A DNA stretch of 59,213 nt from an uncultured Verrucomicrobiota bacterium (GCA_903825435.1 CAIKAP010000089.1:1-59213); one strand, 5' to 3'. Shown: positions 46,789 through 56,048, numbered from the stretch's first letter. Notes: a model not told the origin generated them from the sequence alone. Numbers and translations are program-made.

Positions 46789-47160
46789 ATGGCAACACCA
46801 AGACATCCATCTCCCCCCGAAACCATGAGCGAAAACGAAGTAATAGCCCGCCTTGAACGCTTGGAAATCCGCACCGACAAACACATCGAGGGGATATGTT
46901 CCGAGCTAAAATTGATCAATGACAAATTGACCGCCATAGCCATTTCCAATGCTGGCCGCCATGAATGCCCACAGCCGGGATTGTGCCTGAACATCGCACC
47001 GCGCATCACCGAACTCGAAACGCGGGCGCATGAAAGGGACCGGGATTTCGCTAAACTGCAAAACCGCGTATCATGGATTCTTGGAATCCTATTCATTCTA
47101 TCCGGTCTAGTCACGCTTTTCGGGCCGTCGATCCGGCATATTTTGAACATCTCATCCTGA
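46789..47160 (+). CDS. Coiled-coil protein with C-terminal membrane anchor, 123 aa
   Basis: A helical region (SENEVIARLERLEIRTDKHIEGICSELKLI) precedes a Cys-bearing loop. A second coiled coil follows (RITELETRAHERDRDFAKLQNR), then one membrane helix (WILGILFILSGLVTLF) near the C-terminus. It starts the lysis cluster, and its TGA overlaps the next ATG. It could be a holin-related or spanin-associated protein. Confidence 0.55.
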   Translation: MATPRHPSPPETMSENEVIARLERLEIRTDKHIEGICSELKLINDKLTAIAISNAGRHECPQPGLCLNIAPRITELETRAHERDRDFAKLQNRVSWILGILFILSGLVTLFGPSIRHILNISS

Positions 47161-47825
47161 TGAAAACAACCCGATGGTTGGTCCTTGTAACAGCGGCGCT
47201 GTGCGTGTCGTGTGCCACGAAGCAAAGTATACCTCTTCCCGCCCCGGTCGTTAAGCAGCCGCCAATTACGCAACCGATCCAGATTGTTGCGGAGAGCAAC
47301 CACAAGACGGAAATAGTTGCGGCGAAAATCACGGCGCAGGTGGACAATCTGAAAGACCAGACAGCCTCTCTCGACGACAAGATGGCGCAACTCGATAAGA
47401 CAATGGCTGATGCCAAACCGACTATCGAATCCCTAGCCGCATCACAAGCAATGGTTCATGCCGCGCACGCGCAGGTGGACGACATGATTGCGAAAGTCAC
47501 GGAGTTGCAAACCGCTAACGTCGAGATGGCGAAATCGTTACAGGATACCCAGGCGAACATCGTGGCACTCGTCAAGGCCGGGCAACAGAAAGACGAGGAA
47601 ACGAAGTCTATCCGCGATCAGGTAGTTGTACTGAGTGATAAATACCTCGCCGCCGACAAGCGGGCGACCGTGGCTGAAAAGAAGATCGTCTCAATGACTC
47701 CCGCATACGAACTAGGGATTAAGGTCCGCTGGGTATGCGCCATCATTGTCCTACTCGTGGTGCTCTATGCCGGACTCCGCGTTCTTGTTTCCATGGGTAA
47801 AATCACCCTACCATTCACGATATGA
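47160..47825 (+). CDS. Candidate unimolecular spanin
   Basis: 221 residues. The N-terminus is a lipoprotein-like signal, RWLVLVTAALCVSC, with Cys18 as the likely lipidation site, though the -3 position is not the usual Leu. A long periplasmic coiled coil follows (about 45-180, with many VDNLKDQTASLDDKMAQLD heptads). A single membrane helix lies near the C-terminus (VCAIIVLLVVLYAGLRVLV, about 190-210). Outer-membrane lipid at one end and an inner-membrane helix at the other is the plan of u-spanins such as T1 gp11, which fuse the two membranes in the last lysis step. Overlaps with the genes on both sides couple it to the lysis cluster. Confidence 0.6.
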   Translation: MKTTRWLVLVTAALCVSCATKQSIPLPAPVVKQPPITQPIQIVAESNHKTEIVAAKITAQVDNLKDQTASLDDKMAQLDKTMADAKPTIESLAASQAMVHAAHAQVDDMIAKVTELQTANVEMAKSLQDTQANIVALVKAGQQKDEETKSIRDQVVVLSDKYLAADKRATVAEKKIVSMTPAYELGIKVRWVCAIIVLLVVLYAGLRVLVSMGKITLPFTI

Positions 47826-48085
47826 AAACGACAACCACTTGGATCATCGAAAGATTCTCTGAAAAGTCCACATACATGGGACTGGTGAAACTCGTCATCG
47901 GGGCGATGGTTCTCTACTGTGCGTTTTTCCGTACACCTCTTTATGCGCTGGCAATAGCGGGTGCCGGGAAGATCGTCGAGGGGATGATAAACTGCTCGCC
48001 CGACCAGGGGACGGTAACACAGAGCCAGACATCCGTTGTGGTTCTCGACAGGCCACAACCACCCCAACCACAACGAGACGCATGA
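47822..48085 (+). CDS. Holin-like membrane protein, 87 aa
   Basis: Two hydrophobic segments, MGLVKLVIGAMVLYCAFF and PLYALAIAGAGKIVEGMI, follow a short charged N-terminus, and the C-terminus is polar and Pro-rich. Size, topology and place between the spanin-like gene and the hydrolases fit a class II-like holin that opens the inner membrane at the lysis time. Start and stop overlap neighbours by ATGA. Confidence 0.55.
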   Translation: MKTTTTWIIERFSEKSTYMGLVKLVIGAMVLYCAFFRTPLYALAIAGAGKIVEGMINCSPDQGTVTQSQTSVVVLDRPQPPQPQRDA

Positions 48086-48204
48086 CCGAGGAAACCAAAG
48101 ACCTATGCTGGGCCATCACGGCATCCGCCGCATGGTTCGCCTTCGTCATGGTTCTCTGCTACTTTTTCGCCTTTTACGCCCAATACGAACTCACTCACCC
48201 ATAA
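48082..48204 (+). CDS. Small single-span membrane protein, 40 aa
   Basis: MTEETKDLCWAITASAAWFA leads into VMVLCYFFAFYAQYELTHP, one membrane helix. The ATG is coupled to the holin-like gene by ATGA. It may be an antiholin or second holin. It overlaps the frame of the following hydrolase gene. Confidence 0.5.
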   Translation: MTEETKDLCWAITASAAWFAFVMVLCYFFAFYAQYELTHP

Positions 48205-48674
48205 AAACGCTCGGAACCATTCAGGAATGCTCGATAGTCGAACTCGAAGACGGATCGGTCACATGGACAGGCCATGCCTACATTGATGACGACGGCAGCG
48301 ACAACCGGCACCATGACCCGTGCTGGCAGCCGCAGACGAGCCTCCATCCTGACGGCGGGGCGCTCGACGCGGAATCAGTTCCCTACATCGTCGTGCCACC
48401 GCTCATCCTTCTTGGCGTTGCTGGCGTGGTTCTCGGTTGCCAGGCTCATTGCCGCAACACCATCAACGGGTCGGAGTGTGACGCGGTGGTGGGCGACGTG
48501 GGGCCACATGAGCGCATCGGCGAAATGTCCTGCGAGTGTGCCCGCCGCCTTGGTTTGTCCGGCGATCCGAACACCGGAGGAACCGAGCAGAAGTCCATCG
48601 AATATGTCATTTTCCCAGGTCAACCCGCCATCTGTGATGGCGTTCAGTATTCACTCCAACCATTCCGCACATGA
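48132..48674 (+). CDS. GH75 chitosanase-like hydrolase, start uncertain
   Basis: The C-terminal two thirds follow the GH75-like pattern: GALDAESVPYIVVPP, then CDAVVGDVGPHERIGEMSCECARRLGL, GGTEQKSIEYVIFPGQPA. The Asp of GDVGP and the Glu of IGE are the likely catalytic acids. It probably cuts a cell-wall or surface glycan. The start is unclear: ATG 48132 gives an Arg/Leu-rich N-terminus that overlaps the 40-aa membrane protein. The domain begins only near 48225 (IQECSIVELEDG), where no ATG exists. A non-ATG start or frameshift from the membrane gene is possible. The stop overlaps the amidase ATG. Confidence 0.5.
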   Translation: MVRLRHGSLLLFRLLRPIRTHSPIKTLGTIQECSIVELEDGSVTWTGHAYIDDDGSDNRHHDPCWQPQTSLHPDGGALDAESVPYIVVPPLILLGVAGVVLGCQAHCRNTINGSECDAVVGDVGPHERIGEMSCECARRLGLSGDPNTGGTEQKSIEYVIFPGQPAICDGVQYSLQPFRT

Positions 48675-49240
48675 AAGCCGCCCTTTGCGTAGGTCACAGC
48701 CGCGTTATTAATCATTCCAAGGACGGCGGCGCAATCGCGTTCAATGGCATCTCCGAATGGGATTTCAACAACGCCCTCGTCAATCATATCGCGGACAAGC
48801 TCGACGCCATGGGAATCGACCACATGATTCTGAACGCCTACCAGGGCGACGGCTACGGGTCCGCAATGCAATGGATGGCCGAACAGGTTGACCATGCAGG
48901 GTGCGACATCGGCATTGAGTTCCACTTCAACGACGCGGACGCATCCGCCAGCGGTCACGAAGTTCTTTACTGCGCCAGTTCGACCAGAGGCGCGCGACTG
49001 GCCGGATTTCTGAATGCCAAGCTGGGATCGACCTTTGGAACCAAGGATCGTGGCATCACGCCAATCGACTCCACCGGACGAGGATGGGCAGCGTTGAGTC
49101 TGCCGAAAGCCGTCATGTGCATCCTTGAGCCGTTCTTTGGAAGCAACGAATCAGACTGGAACACCGTCGCCGGGAATGTTGACGCGCTCGCGCAAGCGAT
49201 TGCCTACGGGATTCAGGACTACGCTCAAAACCAACCATGA
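48671..49240 (+). CDS. N-acetylmuramoyl-L-alanine amidase (endolysin)
   Basis: 189 residues of the Amidase_3 type. Zinc ligands and the catalytic Glu are in place: VGHSR near residue 8, GIEFHFND near 83 and CILEPFFGSNESD near 150. It would cut the bond between muramic acid and the stem peptide. No export signal, so it depends on the holin. The start is coupled by ATGA to the GH75-like gene. Confidence 0.8.
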   Translation: MKAALCVGHSRVINHSKDGGAIAFNGISEWDFNNALVNHIADKLDAMGIDHMILNAYQGDGYGSAMQWMAEQVDHAGCDIGIEFHFNDADASASGHEVLYCASSTRGARLAGFLNAKLGSTFGTKDRGITPIDSTGRGWAALSLPKAVMCILEPFFGSNESDWNTVAGNVDALAQAIAYGIQDYAQNQP

Positions 49241-49605
49241 AACCATCATACTCATCCTTCGTTCTAGCCATGGTCGGCATCGTCGCCAACCTCCACATCG
49301 AACACTGGAAGGCAGACCGCAAAACCAACGAACACCGTGCTCTTGGCGACCTATACGACGACCTCGACGGGCACCTCGACACGTTTGTCGAACTGACGAT
49401 GGGCCGGTGTGGATCCAGCCAACTCCAAAAAGGCACCGTGAGCCTGAACAGCCAGGCCTACGCGGACCTCATCAAAACCGCCTTGGAAAAGGTCGCCACC
49501 ACCATCGAGCAGGCCACCGCCGACGCCGCCCAAGACCTTGTGAACGTGCTCGCGGACATGCAGACCGCGCTGAATCACGCCAAGTATTTTTTGATGATCC
49601 AGTGA
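49237..49605 (+). CDS. Ferritin/Dps-like helical protein, 122 aa
   Basis: The start PSYSSFVLAMVGIVANLHIEHWKADRKTNEHRALGDLYDDLDGHLDTFVELTMG follows small phage proteins with a Dps/ferritin-like four-helix design, seen near lysis or capsid genes. His and Glu residues are present (HIEHW, EHRALGDLYDD), but the full metal site cannot be verified. Coupled to the amidase by ATGA. The role is unknown; it may bind DNA or metal. Confidence 0.5.
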   Translation: MKPSYSSFVLAMVGIVANLHIEHWKADRKTNEHRALGDLYDDLDGHLDTFVELTMGRCGSSQLQKGTVSLNSQAYADLIKTALEKVATTIEQATADAAQDLVNVLADMQTALNHAKYFLMIQ

Positions 49606-49621
49606 CCGGAATCCGGTCCCG

Positions 49622-49634
49622 CTCTGCGCCCGTT
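49622..49634 (+). promoter_or_regulatory. Late motif CTCTGCGCCCGTT before scaffold gene
   Basis: Exact copy, 48 bases before ATG 49670, between the lysis cluster and the capsid genes. Confidence 0.65.
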
Positions 49635-49669
49635 ACGGAATCCACGCAAGCCCGCTAAGGTTTGCGCCG

Positions 49670-50731
49670 ATGAACGAACCAACCACCACGCCAGGTGCAG
49701 AACCGGCGCCAGTTGTCGAAGCTCCGCAGCCAGGTGCACAACCGGCCGCCGCAGCGCCCACCACGCCCGATTTCAGCAGCCAGACCCGCGAACAACTCGC
49801 CAGCCTGATCGCCGAAATCGAATCGCCGCCCAAACCGCCCGCCGCCACGGCAACCCCGCCAGCAGCCCCAGAAACGCCAACGCCAGGTGAACAACCGGCC
49901 GCCGCACTGGAAACGCCACCCGAGGTCACCCCGACGACGCCAGCGGATCAAGCCCCACCGAACCGCGTGTCGATCCGCACGCTGGACCCCGGAGAGCAGG
50001 CAAAGGTAGCCGAGGCAATGGCCTTGGTGCGAAACGGAACCGTTAAGAACTTCGCGGACGCCTGGCAACAGGTCTCACCGAACCAGACGGCACCGCCAGC
50101 CACACCTACCACGCCTGAGACTCCCGCCCAGCCCGCGCTACCGACACAACCAGCCACCCCGCCCGAAGTCGCCCGCATTGAAACCGAACTCGCCAGACTG
50201 CGTGAAGAACGCAGAATCGCCAGAACGGAGGATTTCGACAACAACAAGGTCGAGGAACTCACCGTCCAGATCGAGGACTTGGTGCCCCAACTGACCGAGG
50301 CCCGCATTCATGCGGAAACCCGCCAGTCGCAGGCCGCCAACTACTCCCAAGGATGGGCGAGCGCAGTCGATACAATCGAAACGAGGTACCCGGAGTTGCA
50401 ACAGCCGGATTCACCGTTCTCCGAATTGCTCGACGGCTTGGTTCTCAAGGCCCGTGCGGAACGGGATCCAGCACTCGCCGATCCGAATCACCTTGTGATT
50501 CTGGCCGACAAAGTCGCGGGAATCCTCAAGACGCCAGCAGCGACGACGCCCCAGGCACCCGCCACCCCGATCCCCGATAAGCCAAAACCGGCCCCAGCGG
50601 GAGCGACCGTGGCACCAGGACACACCCCGGCAAGCAGACCGACAGTGAGCGCGGTCGTTCAAGCAATCCACCAGGAAACCAGCCGCGACAAACTCGCCGA
50701 TGCAATTCGGATGATCGAGGCCCGCGGCTAA
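49670..50731 (+). CDS. Putative capsid scaffolding protein
   Basis: 353 residues, directly before the major capsid gene. The N-terminal half is a Pro/Ala/Thr-rich linker (PTTPGAEPAPVVEAP and similar). A charged coiled coil follows (ARIETELARLREERRIARTED and VEELTVQIEDLVPQLTEARIHAET), then a further Pro-rich part and a short basic C-terminal helix (IHQETSRDKLADAIRMIEARG). Such an order, with the C-terminus touching the capsid protein, is usual for scaffolds. No protease motif is seen. Confidence 0.6.
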   Translation: MNEPTTTPGAEPAPVVEAPQPGAQPAAAAPTTPDFSSQTREQLASLIAEIESPPKPPAATATPPAAPETPTPGEQPAAALETPPEVTPTTPADQAPPNRVSIRTLDPGEQAKVAEAMALVRNGTVKNFADAWQQVSPNQTAPPATPTTPETPAQPALPTQPATPPEVARIETELARLREERRIARTEDFDNNKVEELTVQIEDLVPQLTEARIHAETRQSQAANYSQGWASAVDTIETRYPELQQPDSPFSELLDGLVLKARAERDPALADPNHLVILADKVAGILKTPAATTPQAPATPIPDKPKPAPAGATVAPGHTPASRPTVSAVVQAIHQETSRDKLADAIRMIEARG

Positions 50732-50766
50732 ATCCAAACCACCACCACCAACAGAATCCCACTCTT

Positions 50767-52338
50767 ATGGCTACCCAATACGCAAATCAAATCACCGCCC
50801 AGGACATCGCCGATATGACCGGCTATGACTCCAAGGTCAAAGGCGAACTGTACGGCAAGTACCTCGAACGGTGCGCCGGCCAGCACAACGCCTTCAAATT
50901 CTTCACCTCCCAGGTGGACGCCAACGGCCGTGCCGGCGGTGTTCGCTCGATCTTCGCTGAGAAGACCGACCTCGCCGCGGGTGGTGCCGATACCATCAAC
51001 TTCCAGGTCGTCGGTCCTCCCGGCGGTCCCGGTGCCCTCGGCAACCAGGAACTCGTCAGCCGCCTGTCTGTCGCCAAAGTCGCGTCCTACCCGGTGCGCG
51101 TCGGTTGGCAGCGTGACGGCTTCGCGCTCACCAAGGACCAAATCGAATTCCTCGCCGCAGGCCGCAACCTGCAAGTGACGGTGCTCGACCTGCTGTCCCA
51201 GAAGATGGACATCTACAAGCAGAACTCGCAGATGATGCGCCTGATCACCGCGGCCAAAGCGGCGGGCTCGAACGTGTTTCGCCCGAAGAACAAGACCAGT
51301 CTCAACGCGCTGCGCTACGGTGACACCATGTCGCTGTCGCTCGCCACGGCCGGCCGCGCTCGCGCCCGCACCCTCGGTGCCCAGCCATTGTTCCACAAGG
51401 TCAGCGACGTTGGCAGCCCGATTGACGGATACCTGGTCTTCGCGTCTGACGCGGCGATGCTCGCCATCCGCAACACGGACGCATTCAACACCGCCGTGCA
51501 ACTCGCCGACACCCGCGGCCCGGAGAACTCCATGTTCACCGGTGAACTGCTCAAGTGGCAGGGCATGCCGTGGTATGAAATGCCGGTCATCGACCAGCCG
51601 TGGGACGACTACCAGGGACTCCCGATTCTGGCCAAGGCCAAACTCGGCTATGCCGTGGGACGCACCACCTACAGCGGGACCACCGACTCCGAACTCTTGG
51701 TCAACAAGTCCAACACGCTCTCGCAGTACTTCCAGTTCTTCGAAGGCTACGACTACAAGTTCACCGAAGACCAAGGTGCGGCGCCGGATTCCACGGTCTA
51801 CTACGCGTGGGTCATCAACCCGAACGGTTCGCTCGGCTTCATCAGCTACGTCGGCAGCGACAACACCGGAAACAAGATCATCATCAACAAGATCCTGAGT
51901 CCGCATGCCAACACCCACAATGCGAGCAACACCGGAGCGGGTGCGCTTGTTGCCACCACTGTCGGTGATCTCACGATCAACACCACCGACACGTGGACCG
52001 GCGGCGCGGCCACCCTGCCCGCCTCCAGCGCCGACTACGGCACCTGGACCTACACCGACGAATTCGTCGCCGATGCGGTCGTGATTCCGGCCAACAGCCA
52101 CGGTGTGCCATTCGGTCGGAGCTTCGTGTTCGGCGCGATGTCGAGCTGCTACGCCAACGGTCGCGTCGTCCTGAACCAGGTCGAGCAACTGGTGGACTTC
52201 GGCTTCGTCACCGCCAAGGGTTACGAGATGATCTTCGGCACTGGCGTCACCCACAACGCCAACAAGAAGCCCGTCGGATACCTGATGGTCGAACACGCCA
52301 TCACCCACGAAGGCTACCCGGTCCCGGTGATCGCGTAA
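50767..52338 (+). CDS. Major capsid protein, N4 gp56-like family
   Basis: 523 residues. The opening ITAQDIADMTGYDSKVKGELYGKYL, VGWQRDGFALTKDQIEFLAAGRN, QKMDIYKQNSQMMRLI and DGYLVFASDAAMLAIRN match the DUF4043/N4 gp56 type of HK97-fold capsid proteins. It builds the icosahedral shell. The codon usage is the most regular in the genome, as expected for a highly expressed gene. A strong terminator follows at 52357-52393. Confidence 0.82.
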   Translation: MATQYANQITAQDIADMTGYDSKVKGELYGKYLERCAGQHNAFKFFTSQVDANGRAGGVRSIFAEKTDLAAGGADTINFQVVGPPGGPGALGNQELVSRLSVAKVASYPVRVGWQRDGFALTKDQIEFLAAGRNLQVTVLDLLSQKMDIYKQNSQMMRLITAAKAAGSNVFRPKNKTSLNALRYGDTMSLSLATAGRARARTLGAQPLFHKVSDVGSPIDGYLVFASDAAMLAIRNTDAFNTAVQLADTRGPENSMFTGELLKWQGMPWYEMPVIDQPWDDYQGLPILAKAKLGYAVGRTTYSGTTDSELLVNKSNTLSQYFQFFEGYDYKFTEDQGAAPDSTVYYAWVINPNGSLGFISYVGSDNTGNKIIINKILSPHANTHNASNTGAGALVATTVGDLTINTTDTWTGGAATLPASSADYGTWTYTDEFVADAVVIPANSHGVPFGRSFVFGAMSSCYANGRVVLNQVEQLVDFGFVTAKGYEMIFGTGVTHNANKKPVGYLMVEHAITHEGYPVPVIA

Positions 52339-52356
52339 CCTGAAACATCCCCACTG

Positions 52357-52393
52357 GCGGGGCGGCGCAATCCGCCGCCCCGCTTTGTTTTTT
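52357..52393 (+). terminator. Rho-independent terminator after the capsid gene
   Basis: GCGGGGCGGCG pairs perfectly with CGCCGCCCCGC (11 bp) around CAATC and is followed by TTTGTTTTTT. It is the clearest intrinsic terminator in the genome and would limit read-through from capsid to the following genes. Confidence 0.9.
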
Positions 52394-52426
52394 CCCGAAC
52401 CAACACCAACAACCAACCCTGAATCC

Positions 52427-53062
52427 ATGCAAGACCTCGACCAAGCCGAACTCGATAAGCTCGCCACTCCTGCCGACATCCGCGCCATCCGCGTCATCCT
52501 GCGCCAAGTCAACAACCACGGACCCTACGTGGTGAACGGCCGCGCTCATAAATACATCTTCCGCTTCGACACCACCCTCGACGCCCACAAACTCGACATC
52601 CCCGAATCCGTGTGGATGAACGGAGTCCCCGGCGGTGCCTACGTCGACAACGAGAGCGTGTGCCACGACATTCTGGCCAACCGCGCACTCCACCTCGCCC
52701 CTCTGGTGCCGCTGATCGTCCCCATGGCCGGCGGCAAGGCCGAAACTCCCAGAGGATACGGCACCGCCGACGCGCCACCCGCTGAATTCCTCGCTTCACT
52801 CCGCGCGCTGTTCACCAAGATGGGAGCGCCACCGATCGTCATGGAAGCCCTCGACCTGGCCGACACCGGCAACGCCCAATTGCTGGCCGAGTTCGTGGCT
52901 GACGTGGACGTATCGCCGCCGGAACCCATGAACGAGCACTTCGACGCCGCGCCACCGGAACAAACCGCCCCCGGCCTTAATCCCGAAGTGGTCGACCGCA
53001 TGGAAAAGATGCGTCTGGCCAAAGCCGCCAAGAAAGCCGCCCGCGAACTCGCAACCACATAA
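52427..53062 (+). CDS. Hypothetical late protein after capsid, 211 aa
   Basis: Not recognised. The N-terminus (MQDLDQAELDKLATPADIRAIRVILRQVNN) is helical. The middle contains GRAHKYIFRFDTTLDAHKLDIPESVWMNGVPGGAYVDN. The end is a Lys/Ala-rich helix (RMEKMRLAKAAKKAARELA). Placed between capsid and connector-type genes, it may be a head-completion or decoration protein. The ATG at 52427 is preferred to 52385, which lies in the terminator. Confidence 0.5.
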   Translation: MQDLDQAELDKLATPADIRAIRVILRQVNNHGPYVVNGRAHKYIFRFDTTLDAHKLDIPESVWMNGVPGGAYVDNESVCHDILANRALHLAPLVPLIVPMAGGKAETPRGYGTADAPPAEFLASLRALFTKMGAPPIVMEALDLADTGNAQLLAEFVADVDVSPPEPMNEHFDAAPPEQTAPGLNPEVVDRMEKMRLAKAAKKAARELATT

Positions 53063-53095
53063 ATCCCGCATAATTCTGCAACCGGAAGTAGCTCC

Positions 53096-54361
53096 ATGAA
53101 CATCCTCGCCTGTAGCCGTCACCTGCTGACTCACTTCTCACCCGAGGAGCGGGACATTCCAGACCATGTGGACTACCCCGACCGAAACGCGGCGGTGCTG
53201 GCGGCACAGAATGGTGCGCTGCAGGAATTGTACGGTCGTGGCGGGAAATGGGTGCGCCAGGACGACCGCGGCTCCATCCTGTTTGCCCCGACCACAGTCA
53301 GAATCACCGTGGCCACCGGCAGCACCGCGGCAACCATCCACACCGACGACTGGCAGGCGTGGATGGCCGGGTGTTCCATCGTCATCGACGGCAGCGCGGT
53401 GGACAACCAGATCCGCAACGCCAGCGCGACGGTGACGCTCAAATACCCGCACGACGGCGCGAGCGGTGCCACCACAGGAACGGTCTACTGCGACAGCGTG
53501 ACGGTGGCCAGTGACGCGCTGGAGGTCATCGAACCGGTGCGCATCGACCGCCGCCAGATCACCCCCATGCCATCGCCTTACGCCGCCCAGCAGGGGCACC
53601 CGCTCGGCGACTTCAATTTCCACCAGCACTCGCGCGACAACCCGCTGCCGGTTGCCCGCCTTGCCGAGTCCGCATCAGCGCCGGCCGGATTCGTGGTGGA
53701 AACATGGGCACCTGACCAAAACGCCCAAAACCAGATCCGAATCCGCCTGTGGCCCGCCACTAACGCGCAATACGTGCTCGACTACAAGATCATGCTCAAG
53801 CCGCCGCGGATCGAGTCGCTGCTCAACCTCGCTGGAGTGACCGCAGCCACCCTTGTCGTGGGCTCTCATAGCTCGGCGGTCATTTACGAATCAGCCATAC
53901 CGGACGCCAGCGGCAATGACATCACCGTCAGCCACACAATCGTAGCCGGAAGTATCACCATCACGGTGACGGCAAAGGCCATCGCCATCACATTCCCAAG
54001 CGGCACCACGGCGGCCCAAGTCGTCGCTGCCGTAAATGCAGACGAAGCAGCGTCCCTGCTTATTCGACCCAGCGTGGGCGAGTCGTCCGGAGTCGGCGCC
54101 GCCGCAGCAATCACCGCCACCCACCTAGCAGGCGGCACAGGAACCTACGGCATCTACAACACCGACGAGCTCCCGGTGCCGTTCGACCAGGTGGAAACCA
54201 TCTTCCTGCCGCTCGCCATCAAGCGCCTGTCTCAAGGACCGTTCTGGCGTGGCGTGACCAATGAGCAAGCCGTCAACGACTCATTCAAGGAAGCCGGCGA
54301 CCTTCTGAGCAAAGCCAACCCATCACCCACATCCGGCGTGAGATTCAACACCCGATTCTGA
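53096..54361 (+). CDS. Putative head-tail connector or tail protein, 421 aa
   Basis: It starts CSRHLLTHFSPEERDIPDHVDYPDRNAAVLAAQNGALQELYG, an adaptor-like helical opening. A beta-rich body follows (TVRITVATGSTAATIHTDDWQAW). Then comes an inserted repeat-like beta region (DITVSHTIVAGSITITVTAKAIAITFPSGTTAAQVVAAVNAD). The C-terminal RLSQGPFWRGVTNEQAVNDSFKEA recalls podovirus connector proteins. GGAAG before the ATG is a rare Shine-Dalgarno. The role is inferred from position. Confidence 0.5.
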   Translation: MNILACSRHLLTHFSPEERDIPDHVDYPDRNAAVLAAQNGALQELYGRGGKWVRQDDRGSILFAPTTVRITVATGSTAATIHTDDWQAWMAGCSIVIDGSAVDNQIRNASATVTLKYPHDGASGATTGTVYCDSVTVASDALEVIEPVRIDRRQITPMPSPYAAQQGHPLGDFNFHQHSRDNPLPVARLAESASAPAGFVVETWAPDQNAQNQIRIRLWPATNAQYVLDYKIMLKPPRIESLLNLAGVTAATLVVGSHSSAVIYESAIPDASGNDITVSHTIVAGSITITVTAKAIAITFPSGTTAAQVVAAVNADEAASLLIRPSVGESSGVGAAAAITATHLAGGTGTYGIYNTDELPVPFDQVETIFLPLAIKRLSQGPFWRGVTNEQAVNDSFKEAGDLLSKANPSPTSGVRFNTRF

Positions 54362-54371
54362 CCCCACCACC

Positions 54372-56048
54372 ATGCGCGGCAAAGACCCCAATCTGGTCGA
54401 CACCACAAGGACGCGCCTGACGGCACCTCTGAACGGATGGCTTTATGTGACCAGCCGCCCAAAAGTGGCGCTGGAAATGCCCATTCCGCTGATCGGAGAG
54501 ACGATGGCTCACCATTTGGGCCAAGACTTCCAAACCAGCTACATCATCGCCGTCACGGATGGCCCGAGTAAAGACGCGGCCGTCATCACCATCACCCACG
54601 CGGATATTCCAAGCGAGGCGGATCAACTGGCGTCGAATTGGGAGCGCTCCATAATCACGGTCGGCGGCGTCAACTATCCATGCATCAACCGGTCGGTCAT
54701 CATCAAGGCGTCCGATTACAAAGTAGCCTCGCCACTCATAGGTAGCGCGATGCCGATTGCCACTGATGGCATGTTCAATAGCGACGGCTACACGCTCCTA
54801 TACCGCGAAGTCGTCAAAAGCGGGATAAACCTGGAGCCGGTGTTCCGAGTCGAAAAGCGCACCTACATCATCGCCACGGCCGTCGTCGCACAGCAGGCGT
54901 ATGCGGAGCGGGAAGCAGCGCGGACCACGCAAACGCTGGTCAGCGAAGATGCAGCGGCAGACACGGGACTCACCACGCTGGAATCCAAGGTTGACCAGCT
55001 CGGGAACGGTCTCGGAATCAAGACCACACTCGACGTTCTCGGCTGGCACGAGTTGAAGGGATCGACATGGGATGAGGACTTGCAGACGCAGGTGACGCGC
55101 CGCGAACTTCCCGTCACTCCTCCAACCAGCTTTGCCGACCCGTTCACCAGCTACCAGATCGTCAACAAGGACCGATTCCTTCGTATCGTTGAGGACGTGC
55201 CAGAGGCAGCGCTGGCCGCCCGCCATCATGTTTTCCCGACCACCGACGTTGTATCCCTGCCCGCCGTGCTTACCGGCGTGAAATGCGTCGTGACGCGCAA
55301 CCGCAGCAACGGCAACTCGGTCAGCGGAGGGACGCAGTTTTCCGTCATGAACGAAAGTTCGATGGCCATCGCCGCCGACTTCATCTACGACATCGTGCAG
55401 GGTGGGCAGTTCGGATGCGACGCGGAAGTCCACATCTTCTACCTCAAAACGGCATCCCGTGGCAGCGTGCTCGACCGGACAAATTCAATCCCGTGGCCGC
55501 TCTACCGGGAAAAAAGCCACCGGGTTTCAGTCCGCTGCGCACCGCGAAGCCAGCACGTCACCTATTCGTCGTCCCAAGGAGGACAATCCCTGTCCGAAGG
55601 ATCACAGGTGGGAGCATCCGTCACCACGCAGATGATGCCCGAAAGCCTGCACGCACCACTGGCCATAGAAATCGTCTATGAGGACCACGACGTGCCCAAG
55701 GGGCTGGCTGACGCAATCGTCGCCAACATCGAGAGCATCGGCGCAAAGCAACTCGCCATCGTTCGCCAGGCCGTCAGCGGCGGGCGGGTGGTGATGGGAA
55801 TCGACTGCTCGGTTTCCGGCAACGCGGCGCTGGTCAACAACTACCTCGACCTGATGGACAACCAGAACGCGCTGGCGACCGACCTCCAATTCTCCGATTT
55901 CCCGGTCACGGTCGAACCCCGATCGCTGCCGGCCACCAATGTCCCTGATATTATTCCCGGTCGCTACCTCAAGAACTGCAACATCAGCCCCTACAAATAC
56001 GGATGGGTGCAGGTCGAAGCCAAGGTCATCATCGTAGCCAACCCATGA
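54372..56048 (+). CDS. Large late structural protein, 558 aa
   Basis: Not recognised. Mixed alpha/beta with VDTTRTRLTAPLNGWLYVTSRPKVALEMPIPL, TLESKVDQLGNGLGIKTTLDVLGWHELKGSTWDED, and a long C-terminal beta region. No enzyme or collagen-like repeats. Its position after the connector-like gene and before small tail genes suggests a tail or baseplate hub component. The stop overlaps the next ATG. Confidence 0.5.
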   Translation: MRGKDPNLVDTTRTRLTAPLNGWLYVTSRPKVALEMPIPLIGETMAHHLGQDFQTSYIIAVTDGPSKDAAVITITHADIPSEADQLASNWERSIITVGGVNYPCINRSVIIKASDYKVASPLIGSAMPIATDGMFNSDGYTLLYREVVKSGINLEPVFRVEKRTYIIATAVVAQQAYAEREAARTTQTLVSEDAAADTGLTTLESKVDQLGNGLGIKTTLDVLGWHELKGSTWDEDLQTQVTRRELPVTPPTSFADPFTSYQIVNKDRFLRIVEDVPEAALAARHHVFPTTDVVSLPAVLTGVKCVVTRNRSNGNSVSGGTQFSVMNESSMAIAADFIYDIVQGGQFGCDAEVHIFYLKTASRGSVLDRTNSIPWPLYREKSHRVSVRCAPRSQHVTYSSSQGGQSLSEGSQVGASVTTQMMPESLHAPLAIEIVYEDHDVPKGLADAIVANIESIGAKQLAIVRQAVSGGRVVMGIDCSVSGNAALVNNYLDLMDNQNALATDLQFSDFPVTVEPRSLPATNVPDIIPGRYLKNCNISPYKYGWVQVEAKVIIVANP

